From: Liquidambar formosana
Taxonomy: Eukaryota; Streptophyta; Magnoliopsida; Saxifragales; Altingiaceae
Direction: 5' to 3'
DNA length: 64,000 nt
NCBI GenBank assembly: GCA_039720395.1
Contig: CM077832.1
Span: forward strand, 30,479,316 to 30,543,315
The notes under the pieces were generated by a model, which was given only the letters and a program-made list of their open reading frames with translations, made no database searches and was not told the DNA's origin. Of the stretch, positions 11,226 through 22,500 are shown piece after piece. Within the stretch, counting starts at the first letter, position 1. Every line of letters begins with the position of its first letter. The translations under genes and the position numbers were made by a program.

Positions 11226-12124
11226 ACATTTGGAAGGATTTTTGGTGTGGAGATAGACCTTTGAGTGAGGAATTCCCAATCCTTTTTGATATGGCATCCA
11301 TTAGGGAGGCTAGGGTGGTGGATTGCATGAGGGGGAATGACTCATTAAGTCGGGACATCAATTTTATTAGAAATTTGCAAGATTGGGAACTCGAGGAGGC
11401 GGTTAGATTCTTTGAAATGATTTATGCTTCCCACACTGATAGGTATAGTTCGGATGCCATTGTCTGGAGTAGAGGAAGACATTGGGTTTTCTCAGTCAAA
11501 TCCTTCTACCACTCTCTTGTTGGGGTGCAGAGGCGATCCTTTCCTGCAAAGAAGATTTGGGTTGCCAGAGTGCCATCTAAAATTTCTTTTTTTTTTCCTG
11601 GGTTGCCTGTTGGGGCAAGTTTTTAACTCTGGATAACTTGTAGAAAAGAGGGTTCCATCTGACAAATTGGTGTGTCTTATGCAAAGATAAGGAAGAGATT
11701 GTGGATCATTTACTTATTCATTGTTCGGTAGCTTTGGAAGTATGGAATTGTTGCTTTGGTATTTTCCAAGTATAGTGGGTGATGCCAAGAAGTGTTTGCC
11801 AGGTTGTTGAGTCCTGGAGCTGCAGCAGCTCCAACAAAACTGCTTAGCTTGTTTGGAAGCTTGTTCTGCATGCCATTTTTTGGTCCCTATGGATTGAGAG
11901 AAACAAGAGAACTTTTGAGAATATAGAGAATACTATTAATAGTGTAAAGCTTCATGTTTTGAAGTGTCTTTTTTGCTTGGGGTGTGCCTGATGATTTTTG
12001 TAATAGGAAACCCCTCCTTGAGTTTTTAGACTCTTTAAATCTTTAGGCTTCTTGTACACTTCCTGTGTACTGGACTTTCTTTTTAATACATTCATTACTT
12101 CATCAAAAAAAGAAAAAAAAAAAG
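11226..12124 (+). mobile_element. 5'-truncated L1-type LINE with target duplication
   Basis: About 0.9 kb of LINE 3' sequence. Frames encode the zinc-binding reverse transcriptase tail: WKDFWCGDRPL near 11230, then FSVKSFYHSLVG, KKIWVARVPSKISFF, and in shifted frames CVLCKDKEEIVDHLLIHC (a Cys/His pattern) and AIFWSLWIERNKRTFE. It ends in 'acttcatc' plus a poly(A) tail. The flanks ATTTCCCCCTC (11215-11225) and ATTTCCCTCTC (12125-12135) match at 10 of 11 bases, as expected for target-primed insertion. Several frameshifts and stops make it dead. Confidence 0.85.
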
Positions 12125-13073
12125 ATTTCCCTCTCTAAATCCATTTGTACACTCTCTCTGAATGTTGCCCATGCTTCTTCTCAAATCTTATGGTACTCTC
12201 ATCCTCTATTCTATCTCTCTCTCCAATTTTTTTAAGGTTTATATTATTGTGGTTCTAACATTAATCTCTTTGTTTGTGGGTTTCAATCAGTGAAATCGGT
12301 CAACAAACAATGAGGATTTGATGGATTCAAGAATGGGAGAGAAGCAATTCAGATGGTTCCACACTTTTGTCTCTAAAGGTTAGCATTTATTATTGAACCT
12401 ACTCCCTGATTTTTTTTTAAAAATTTTTTAAATATAGTTTATATGTGGATAAGCATCTCTGTTTCATAATTTTCCCTTTTTGTTCGTTCTTTTTTCTTAT
12501 ATGTGTTTCATCAATAATAATCAAATTGGAGCAATTTCGACAAAAGTTGATCGTTCTATTTAGCTTGAAGCCCAATATTTTTTTAATGCTTCAATTGGTT
12601 TGGAACACTTTTAGGAAAACATGTTACTGAATAATTAGTTGTGCAAATTTACTTTTTATTCTTTATTCTTTCAGTTCAAAATCTCTCTCTTTCATTCCAA
12701 ATTTTGAAATTGAAAAGGGAAGTACTGCTTTACTGTGCAAACTACATGGAAGTACTGCTTTACTGTGCAAATTTTGAAATTAAATAAAATAAAATCTCTC
12801 TCTTTCATTCCAAATTTTGAAATAAAATAAAATCATCACACTACATGGAAGTACTGCTTTACTGTGCAAACTGCAAAGTATGCAGGAGTGAATAAGGCAC
12901 ATAAAGTGTAACATTTCAATAGTAGAAAGCAATAGTTCAATAGTACTTAATGATGTGCTTGGGTGAGGGATTGAAATAAAAATAAACATGCATAGATTTT
13001 TTAAATTCAAGATGGACCCATGGGTAAGCTAATTGTCGAAAATGATCAGGTGCGGACAGTACGGGATTGTATG

Positions 13074-13196
13074 GCTGAGAGTTGTACGTGGCTTTCACGC
13101 ATGATCAGGTGTTGACAATCTGGACAGGATTGCATGGCTGAGAGTCATGCCTGACAAGCATGCGCATGTGCGTGAAAGCCACGCACGGTTCTCAGC
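13074..13196. repeat. Inverted repeat with GC-rich arms
   Basis: GCTGAGAGTTGTACGTGGC with its continuation TTTCACGCATG (13074-13103) is complementary to CATGTGCGTGAAAGCC with ACGCACGGTTCTCAGC (13165-13196). The arms are about 30 bp and the loop about 60 bp. A direct repeat of GATCAGGTG.. with GATTG.ATGGCTGAGAGT precedes and overlaps it. Confidence 0.8.
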
Positions 13197-13329
13197 AATA
13201 TGATCTGGCCTAATATAAAGGTTTATTAGATGTTGATAGGAGTAAAATAGGGTTTTCAAATCCATGAAAAGGGCAAAGTAGGGATAATACAGAAAATTAT
13301 TGTGGCAGTTCCCAAATTGCAACTCAACT

Positions 13330-13420
13330 AATAATTTAGGTACTGAATTGACGCAATTTAAACTTTAGACCCTAAAATGAAACGTGACCCAAACTTTGGA
13401 CCCTAAAGTGCAATTTACCC
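13330..13420. mobile_element. Terminal fragment of MULE-like family
   Basis: The sequence from 'gaattgacgcaattt' to AAAGTGCAATTTACC closely resembles the right end of the element at 19141-20739. No matching left end was found nearby. Confidence 0.5.
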
Positions 13421-14059
13421 CCCCCCCCAAAAAAAAAAAAAGAAACAATATGGTCAGATGTGGAAGCTTTTGTGGTTTGCATTTATTGGTTGTCCTTCAA
13501 TTTTTTATTTTTTTATTTTTTATTTAATTTTTGGTGACCGGGAGGCGGGTGTTGGATGGGTGTGAACTAGTGGGACGAGGAAGGTCTCGCCTCGGTTGAT
13601 GGGCATGGATGCAAGTTAAAAAAAAGTTGGTCAGAAAAGATGGAGTTCATTGGTAAAAATGGAGCACACTGGAAAGATGCTCTTCACGGCCCTTTAACGC
13701 CTCATGGCATAAGCCATCCACTCCTCTTGCTGAAACAACACTGAACCTAGGTCATGTTACTCATGAGCCCTTCATTAACTTAAAGTGTCCAGATGTCGCC
13801 ATCGTGTTGTGAACCAGCAATTGTAGATTTTACCCAACCTGCAACGAAAAAAACAACAACCTTAAATATTCGTCCAAATAAAAAAATAAAAAAAACATCC
13901 CTGAATGGAGAAAAACCAACTGACATAAATAAAAGCTTATGATAATGACATTTTACATCAATTTGTTGTCCTTAGGGTGACTTTGACTGGGAGTAAGATC
14001 TACTCTCCAACAAATTATGGAAAAGCAAATGAGAGAATTGTACTCTCTTATACTTTGTG

Positions 14060-14760
14060 ACAACTAGCGGTCCATGTTACAACAAATAAGGCTTTTGGTG
14101 AGAAAAGAGTTTGTCACGAAAGGTACTCAACTCGTCGACAAAATGTATTACCGAGAAAAATTTTTTTATCACCACATCGTGGCTAAAAGAGTGTGGCAAA
14201 AGACTAGTGGCGATAAAACTATGTTTTCGTCACCAAAAAGTGAATTTATTAGCGACAAAAAAAGAAAAATTGTCTCAAACACGAATCATATTCGTCGCCG
14301 ATTATATAATTTCGTCACAAAAAACTACACAAAAAAATGCCCATTTAGCAACAATGTTCTAATTCATCGCCAATAATTGACCATTAGCGACAAAAGACAT
14401 TGTTACCAAATTGAATACTATTTATTGCCAATTGTAGAAATTCGTCACTAGATAGTATGATAGTGTTGACATAAAAACATCCATTGGCAGCAAAACTATT
14501 TTGTTGGAAAAAATAAAAATAGTCTACAAAATACTTTTGTCGATAAAAGTATTTTGAACATTATTTGTGATGAAACTATTTCGTTGTCACGTACTATTGG
14601 TCCACCAAATAGGGATCCTATTAGCTACAAAATAAATTAGTCGCTAAGAGCATTCAAAAAACGATTTGCAATAAATAAATTCGTCACAAATAATGTGATA
14701 AAATTATTTTATTACCAATTAGGTTCCGCCCCACAATGAAGGATCCTATTAGCAACGAAT
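14060..14760. repeat. Region dense in GTCGC/GCGAC-type words
   Basis: Short words such as 'cgtcgcc', 'ttagcgac', 'ttcgtcac' and 'tcgtcgc' recur in both orientations every 20-60 bases. Dense subterminal repeats of this kind are found near the ends of plant CACTA and other TIR elements. I found no CACTA terminal sequence or TSD, so the class is unassigned. The open frames here are not credible genes. Confidence 0.45.
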
Positions 14761-14780
14761 CATTTGTCGTTGTATAACGT

Positions 14781-14800
14781 TATTTATTTATTTATCTATC

Positions 14801-14842
<42 letters not shown>
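14781..14842. repeat. (TATC)n / (TA)n microsatellite
   Basis: Tandem TATC units pass into TA and TAGA units. Confidence 0.9.
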
Positions 14843-15283
14843 TTGCAGCCAAATACTTGCATAACGTTCTTATAAATAATAACTTGATTGCAAATACTCA
14901 GCTGATCATAAATAATAACTTGCACAAGTAGATTTTGTATATTCTCAATACATTAATTCCAAAATCCTAAAAAAGTTACCAACAATTGCACAGTTAATAA
15001 AAATACCAAACCAAATGCTCATAAAGTTGAAGGAAAAAGAAGAAATAAATAAATCAAAAAGGAAAAACACAACTCCAAATGCTAAGTGTCATGAGCAATC
15101 AGCTTAAGATGCTTCAAATCTGCAAAATAAAACCAAAAAAAGATAATAATAATAATAATATATTTGGAATTTAGAATTGAATATAAGGATAAGTCTTACA
15201 TTAGATTTGGGATTGTTATTTTGGACCTCTTTAGTGAAATTAGATCCCTACAAGTCATGTGAGCATATATATATATATATATA

Positions 15284-16118
15284 TCTATACTATAATTAAG
15301 AGTTTTTTTGCTGACCTCATCTTTTGCTGATGTGTCTCTCTAATAAGCCTTCCCTCCAAAATCCACTCCTCTCCTCATCCTTGGCCCCACAAATGATGTC
15401 AGCCACTTCCTCTAACTTTTTCTTCCCTTCCTCAACACAACCTTCCCACTTCCTCTACTTTTTCCCTATTCCTTCCTCTCTATTTTTTTTTTCTTTCTTT
15501 TCTCCCCCACCCCTCCACACACAACGTTAGCACCTCTTCCCTTTTTTTTTTCTTTTTTTTTTTTTGGTTCTCTTCCACTTCCCCCTACACCTTCCTTCTC
15601 CCTCTACCTTTTCCTTATCCCTTATTTTATTATTTAGTATGGGTTTTCTATTGCTAATTTTTTAAATAACCAGTTAGTTATTAGATAAGTAATGAGTAAT
15701 CATGGGATCCTGTAAAGGAGAATCTTGAGTGCTTGGTTTGTTATAAATAAGCAATTGCATTATTTGGTAAGTTTTCAAGCGTATTTGACAACATATTCAA
15801 TCAAAAATTAAATATTTTTTTTCCAGTAATTTTCTGATTCGATTTATACTCTTCTAGATTTTGTCTTCAATTAATCAGGTTGTCCCATTTTTTTTTTCCT
15901 TTTTTCTTTTTTGGGGGAGCTATAAAGAAGTTGGGTATAAGTAACAACCCCTAACTGTCCAAGACAACTAATGGGAAGATGGACATACTGCTTTATAAGT
16001 AGGGATGTAAAGAGTTGAATCATACATAAAAACATGTTAGCCTAAGCTCTGAATCACTAAACTATTTGTTGTCTTTATATTCATTTGTGATTCCCGCGCA
16101 TCGCGCGGGTTCATATTA

Positions 16119-16119
<1 letters not shown>
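15284..16119 (+). mobile_element. Non-autonomous Helitron
   Basis: The left end is TCTATACTATAATTAAG directly after an A. The right end has the GC hairpin CCCGCGCATCGCGCGGG (16093-16109), a short spacer and TTAG followed by T. A 5' TC, a 3' hairpin plus CTRR-like end, insertion between A and T and no target duplication are the signature of Helitrons. The 836-bp body encodes no Rep/helicase, so any movement would depend on another element. Insertion was into an AT microsatellite, which flanks it on both sides. A related 5' end (TCTATACTA) is found on the minus strand at 27279 and 27734. Confidence 0.85.

Positions 16120-16192
<73 letters not shown>
16120..16192. repeat. (AT)n microsatellite
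   Basis: About 72 bases of AT repeat immediately 3' of the Helitron end. Confidence 0.95.
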
Positions 16193-16196
<4 letters not shown>

Positions 16197-16344
16197 TTTC
16201 TTTTTTAATCAGCAAAAGAAACCAATTTATAATAAAAAGAGAATTACAACTCACAACAATCTTGCAAAAACAAAGCGAACATATTCATGCTACTTCTTAA
16301 CTACCCCTACTACAAATCAACTCAGGACCACACTTACTACAACT

Positions 16345-16348
<4 letters not shown>

Positions 16349-16379
<31 letters not shown>

Positions 16380-16410
16380 AGAAGAAGAAGAAGAAGAAGA
16401 AGAAGAAAAC
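16349..16410. repeat. Poly(A) then (GAA)n tract
   Basis: Nearly 30 A residues followed by about ten AAG/GAA units. The Lys/Arg-rich frame here is an artefact of this tract. Confidence 0.95.
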
Positions 16411-17300
16411 AAAAAGAAAGAAAACAAACAAACAAACAAACGCAGCCTAGCAACAATACACGTAAATGAAATCACCAACTACACACAAAATCCATACCCG
16501 AAAAAACTAAAAATAAAGGGTGAATAAATTGCTAAGCACCCGAGCTAAGATTGGCTAAAAGTAATACTATTGACAGAAAACAAAAAATAGTCTCTTTTTG
16601 TTATACATATGTTAGTTAAAGTAGTATTGTTGTAAGGCCAAACATTTGCTATAAGAAAATTTAATCTTAGAAGATCCCTTGTAAGAAAGCATTCATTGCA
16701 TCATGTTGTAACATGCTTCATCCTTTTGCAACTACTACTAACAATACAATCTGTATACCAATGTTACCTGGAGTGTGGTTCGCTCTAGTACATGGTACGC
16801 AGTATGGGTACGGGTACGATGCTTTGTTGATACGTGGTACGTTAGGGGGTAGGCTTAGTTGGTTCGCTCTGGTACGTTAGGGGTTATGTATGTATGTATA
16901 TCTATTTATTCCCCATTTATTGAGAGACAGATTCTTTCGAAATATTATGAAAATTGAAAATTTAATTAAATTCAAATATTGAATGATTTTGCAAATCGAA
17001 TTATATATAGAATTTACTAACATTTTATAGCACTTTGAGAGTCATACAATTGCAAATAATCCTAATATGGGAGTTAAAGTTGTAACTTTGTGAACAAAAG
17101 TATATGTGTGTGTGTTTGTCTTCTTTTTATTTGGGGACGCTAAAAATGGAGATCTAGATTGCAAATGAATCGCATTTCAGGTTGGGGACCCCGGATCATG
17201 GTTCGAAGGGGGGGTCAAGAGATCTTGGTAACACTAGTGTATTCTAATGCATAGCCTTAATTTAATCAATAACATTCATTTTAGGGCATCGTAGAACCAA
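16411..17300. other. No gene seen
   Basis: AT-rich sequence. GGTTCGCTCT and GGTACG words repeat at 16787-16885, which looks like a short decayed repeat. No coding frame is supported. Confidence 0.55.
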
Positions 17301-17989
17301 TTATTTAAAGGGCGCGGCTATTTACACTATGTTTTTTACTTTATACACACACTTGCTTTGTACATACACTTTTAAATTTTAAAAATCACATTTTTACTTT
17401 ATGCACACTCCATAATACCTAAACTAACCTTAACCCTAACTCCAAAAAGTTCGGTACATTTGAACTAAACATATCGTATTTGTTTAGTACATTTTGACTG
17501 AACAATTTCAAAAAAAATTCGTTAGTATGCCTCAAACAACATTAAAATGTTCGGTAGAAATAGTTTGAAACATTTTAGATTTATTTGGTATACCAAATCT
17601 AAACCAATCGTGATTCACATACAAAACTCAAATTCTTTATATGTGGAATAAAGTTCAATACATTTGACCTGAACATATTTTATTTGTTTAGTACATTATG
17701 TATAGACACCCCATTTTGTACCACCTGATAATTCTAAATCCTTTTTGATCCCAATGATGAGGTTTATTACTCATCTCGATAAATGCAAAGTAATCTCGAA
17801 CGAGCTAACGAAGTCATAGCAAGAGCCTTGATTATTGTCAGCACAACCCTTGTTGCGTATGCACCTGTAGTGTGTGTTACGCCCCACTATAAAGCCTCCA
17901 TAACAATCGTTTCCTTCTAACGGCATCCTGTCATAATTAGAAAATATTAGTCCAACATCATCTCAAAAGTTCAAACGTTTCTAGCCTAA

Positions 17990-18045
17990 ACCTAGGCTCT
18001 AATACCAAAATCTGTCACGCCCCAAAAATAGCCTTCTCATAGCCT
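17990..18045 (-). mobile_element. Possible LTR/primer-binding-site junction
   Basis: Read on the minus strand, GGGGCGTGACAGATT is followed by TTGGTATTAGAGCC, close to the plant initiator-Met primer-binding site TGGTATCAGAGCC. On the plus strand the LTR would start TGTCACGCCCC at 18013 and extend right. The far end was not located. Confidence 0.45.
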
Positions 18046-19426
18046 AATAAGGTGGTGATGGTACTACCACTTCTTTACAACAAACCATTCTCACGTATTT
18101 AAAAACTAAATAACTGGTAAATACTTTCACTTACAACATAACTACTTTAAGTTATTACAACTTTGCTCAGAATACAAACAACTAAATATCTCAAAAGTTG
18201 AGTTTACTAAACTTATATTTATATACGCAAAAGTTTTTCACACTTTCACACTTGCTCGATCTCTTTCCCATTACTGGTTCTCTACTCCCGTAGGATGTTA
18301 TTAAAATAACATCATGAACTATCAATGGCTCAGTGAGGTTTATCACATAATAAATCACATATTAACTCGATTTAAATCATTTAAACATACAACTCAATAT
18401 GCATGCATTTTCTCAATGCAACTACTCATACCTGCCTCTTGCTTATCTTGAATAACCTGAAATAAAAGTTTAATAGCATACTTGTCTGCTCATACAAAAC
18501 ATACTATTTACGACTACAACACACATCGCTCATCATGTGTGTATACCATATCACTAGCCTTGCCCTAAAAAATGATATGGCATATTAGTGCACTAACTGT
18601 AAGATAATCTCTACCCCAGTCGTCTCTTCTCAACTTCTCAACATATAATAATTTTCTCAATGTAAATAGATAAATTGCTCATGGATACTTTTCATGCATT
18701 ATCAATTATATTCAACTTCTCAACATGTAATAGCTTCTCAATGTAAATAGATAACATGCTTATGGGTATTTCTCAAAGTTCTCATGCATCATCAATTTCA
18801 TTTATGTAAAATTTTTACTACAATAACAACAATCTAACCATATATCAACGTAAGAAATTATATGGTTTAAGATAAAACTCAATTTGGAGTTTATTTATAC
18901 CATTTTTATACATAAAGGGCAAAATGGTCATTTGACTCAAATAGGGGTATAAATTTTAAACTTCATGAAATTTGGTCAAATTGAACTAGATTATAGTGCT
19001 CTTTAACAGGAGCATTATGGTTCAAGTTTCATCAAAATCGGACTTAAAACGAAGATTTTATGTACTTTTAATGTAAAATACATTTATGTTTAACCAAACA
19101 GTGCCTTAACTTTCCAATAAACTATTATTTTTATTTTTAGGGTAAATTGCACTTAAGGGTCCAGAGTTTGGGCCATGTTTCACTTCAAGGTCCCAAATTT
19201 CAATTGTGTCAATTTGGTACCTAAAGTATTAGTTTGGTTTTACTTTGGGGTCCACCATTAGAAACCGTTTGTTGACCAAATGGAATTGCTTCTAAATTTG
19301 CACATGCAGTGCATGTGACCAAATTTAAATAACACTTTCCCCATTTTACCCTTTATGGTATAAAAACCCTATTTTACCCTCCTTATTAGCCTCTATATTC
19401 CTAACTTTCATTGGATCTGGATGTCT

Positions 19427-19449
19427 CCTCTCTCTCTCTCTCTCTCTCG
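19427..19449. repeat. (CT)n microsatellite
   Basis: A CT run inside the Pack-MULE-like element. Confidence 0.9.
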
Positions 19450-19493
19450 TCCTTTTCTCTCTCTTACACACACACATCAGATCACATATGGAG

Positions 19494-19760
19494 GTATTTC
19501 TAATCCATTACCACAAAATTACGTAATAGAAGCACTTATGTAATAGTGTCTAATAACATATTATTTCAAAAATATTGATTAGTATTTCTAATCCATTACC
19601 ACAAAATTTACATAATACAAGTACCCATGTAATAGTGTCTAATAACATATTATTTCAAAAATATTGATTAGTATTTCTAATCCATTACCATAAAATTACA
19701 TAATACAAGCACCCATGTAATAGTGTTTAATAACATACCATTTCAAAAATATTGATTAGT
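19494..19760. repeat. 88-bp tandem repeat, 3 copies
   Basis: GTATTTCTAATCCATTACCA recurs at 19494, 19582 and 19671. Each unit ends AAAAATATTGATTA. The copies are very similar to each other, so the array is young relative to its host element. Confidence 0.9.
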
Positions 19761-20371
19761 CACTTTAATATGATAAACCATTACTGAAAAAATGCATATT
19801 TAAGCCCTCGCTTCAAAAGTCAAAGTTGATCAAACTATGGTCAAAGTAGTCAACCAAGGGTCATACATGGTAGGGCTCATCAAGATGAATTCGCCTGTCA
19901 AATTTGGGGTCGATCGGGTTAACTTAAGGTCTTCAAAAGCATGAGTACATGATAGGTGTGGGTGAGTGCACCCACACTGGATCATAATTTCATACTTCAT
20001 CTTCAACCTCTACGGGTTGCATCTAAGATTCTCTTTGGTTTTGAGTTTGTTTTGGGCCAACTTCTCTCTAACTTCTCTCACTCATCTCTTGGCCAAATCA
20101 AGTGATTCAAAAGTCATTTTAAAGCTTGTTCAGCCCTCTATAAGGTTATATAAATGGTTTATACAAAAGTTCATAAAAACACATGCGTTTCATAACCCAA
20201 AAATGGTTCGGTTTCACAACCCAAAAATCTGTAATTTTTCAAAATATTAAGTTATGTTCATTTTCCTTCAAATAAAAGGTTACCAACAAGTTCCTTGACT
20301 CCAAAAACATAGAATAGGGTCATCAAGTTTAAAGATATCTCAAGAAAATAAAATTTTCTACATATATATAC

Positions 20372-20562
20372 CCAGTAAAATTTTCCTCCTCCACTTTCGG
20401 CGGGGTTTTTGTATTATCATCTTTTTTATCTGTCGAATTCAACTCGTTCACCGACTGGTTATCCTGGCCTGACTCTTTGCTAGCGGTCGGTTTCTCGGCA
20501 AAATATTCCAGCGGGATTTGTAGCACGGGCCAGCTTCTCGAACTATTGAGAAGAAAGGAGAC
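20372..20562 (-). pseudogene. Captured exon fragment of unknown gene
   Basis: On the minus strand an open stretch reads VSFLLNSSRSWPVLQIPLEY, then FAEKPTASKESGQDNQSVNE and a charged Lys/Glu-rich end ...KVEEENFTG, directly followed by GTATATAT, a plausible splice donor. The piece is GC-richer than its surroundings and lies inside the terminal repeats of the Pack-MULE-like element. I do not recognise the parent gene. Confidence 0.5.
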
Positions 20563-20774
20563 TTTTATTCAAAACGACGGTGTTTTTTAGGAGGGCAGTA
20601 AGGTCATTTCAACGTTTCTGTTAACACCGTCTGTGATTTTTGATCAACATTAAAGTTGGGTACCAAATTGATGCAATTGAAATTTGGGACCCTTAAGTGA
20701 ATCATGGCCCAAACTCTAGACCCTCAAGTGCAATTTACCATTATTTTTATAAAAATTTTAGAAATAAATTCTAG

Positions 20775-20876
20775 GTCAAATCGGGTCAAAATTGGCCAAA
20801 CTGGGTCAGAATTGGTCAAAATTGGCCAAATCGGGTCAGACCGGGTCAAACTGGTTCAAATTGGTTTGGATCGGTT
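20775..20876. repeat. GGTCAAA-type short tandem repeats
   Basis: Degenerate units such as 'gggtcaaaattggccaaact' repeat about five times. Such tracts are common in plant LTR leader regions. Confidence 0.7.
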
Positions 20877-21610
20877 TCACTGTTCTTCTTCTTCCTCTTT
20901 TTTTCTTTGATTTTCTGCTATGTTTTTCCGAGTTTTGCAAAACTTTGAAAAATTCTACAAGCTTCATTTCTCAACTAAATTTCACGAATTTGGTGTCTAT
21001 GGAAAGTTCTTAACATCTAGTATTTGTTAAAAATGCTAAAGGTGAGATAAAGTTAACAAAATTTGCTGAAATTGAGAAAAACACCATTTCGGTTTTGTAA
21101 TTGTTTCTCCTAACATACTTGGAGTTAAATCACCAAATTTTACTAGCTTATTCTCCATACTAGTAGCTATATCCAGTAAAAATTTTATAGCTAAATACAA
21201 TCATATGCAGAAGATACAATTTTTCTAAGTCTCTTGGAAGCCATTAATGGGTATCTAAGCTTTCAAACATGCTTCAAACTTAAAAACCACTCAAATTTCC
21301 TTCTAAAGCATGAACATTCATTGTTAATAAGAGACAAACCTCACTTGAAATTGAGGATTGCAGCTTCAATTCTAGGCCTTTAGCTAGAATTCAAAAATCT
21401 TCTCTTCCGTTTCGTTTTCATACGGGTTCTCTCTGTCTTTCTCTCCTTCCTTCTCTCTGTTCTGTACATTCCTCTACTGATTTAGTGCCATAAATGTATA
21501 TATATCAAGGGAAGGGGTGGTCAGTGTTCATGCACCACCGTTTCCCTCCTCCCTCCACCTCATGCTTGCTTAACCGCATCCAATTTTTTTTTTCTCAAAT
21601 GTTAAATATT

Positions 21611-21663
21611 ATATATATATATATATATAGATATATATATATTTATTTATTTATTTATATACA
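21611..21663. repeat. (AT)n / (ATTT)n microsatellite
   Basis: An AT run followed by ATTT units. Confidence 0.9.
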
Positions 21664-22385
21664 TAGGTTATTATAGTGGGTGCGGATGCAGCATGCATAC
21701 GTAACCACTTGGGATGCGTACCCACCATGCCCTCCTTGTGGAAACTCTGGATTCCGTGTTTCTTTCTCCTTAAGTCTTCAACCAATGAGGAACACTCCAA
21801 ATTTGAGATGACTACGACCAGCAACCCGGGAAGGACTCCTAGAACTCTAATGGTTCTTATATATACACCATTATAGTTCTAAAATAGGGGACGAAACCCT
21901 AATCCAAGGAGAGCCACCATACACTTCAAAGAACCCTAATTGAGACAGGACACTGTGATTTTGGAGACTTGCAAGGGAAAGCTTGGCGGAATTGAAGGCG
22001 TGTAAACCTGAGGGTAATACTACAATACTCATGCTTTCTCTTTTGATTTCCTTGATACAATATTCAATAACATGATGCAGTATTGGTTTCATTGAATATA
22101 GTTGCATATAGGAATGTTAGCTTTTATTAATCATGTGTAGAGATAAATAACGCCGTGTTGTGATACATGTTCAACATGGATTAGTTTCTTGTGTTTAGTA
22201 GTGTTTAGATTAATTAATTAGCTAATCATATACGTTGTACCTATCGTATTTTTACCAATCAATGATAAGAATGCATATGGTTTAAGTACATAACTTTTCT
22301 ATATATCTTATGTCTCGTTTCTGTTATTCATTATTCTCTGTATTTTTATGACTCAGTGAATAGGATAGGATATATTTGAGTTTGT

Positions 22386-22500
22386 AGTTAGGGTTCAATG
22401 TGGGTTGCGTACGCAACCTATATGGTTGCGTGTAGTTAGGGTTCAGTGTGGGTTGCGTGTGCAACCTATATGGTTGTGTACACACCCCATTAGGGCAAAC
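22386..22500. repeat. Tandem duplication of about 55 bp
   Basis: TTAGGGTTCAATGTGGGTTG and TTAGGGTTCAGTGTGGGTTG are adjacent, each followed by CGTACGCAACC or CGTGTGCAACC and then TATATGGTTG. This is part of the nested LTR-type insertion. Confidence 0.8.

Larger units (their letters stand above)
12136..14059. other. No gene seen; duplicated words and one hairpin
   Basis: GGAAGTACTGCTTTACTGTG occurs three times (about 12718, 12749, 12847). A MULE-like terminal sequence ends near 13420 (ACCCTAAAGTGCAATTTACC). The rest is unassigned. Confidence 0.55.
19141..20739. mobile_element. Pack-MULE-like element
   Basis: The left terminus GGTAAATTGCACTTAAGGG continues through GTTTGGGCCATG. The right terminus is its inverse (CATGGCCCAAACTC...GTGCAATTTACC), with about 90 bp of terminal similarity. 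ATTATTTTTAT lies just outside the right end (20740-20750) and 6 bp outside the left end (19124-19134), so the 11-bp target duplication is only suggestive. The interior has three 88-bp tandem repeats, a CT run and a GC-richer exon-like piece. No transposase is present. Confidence 0.65.

Noticed and set aside
16287..16469. Lys/Arg-rich open frame
   Set aside because: It is the translation of a poly(A) and (GAA)n tract.
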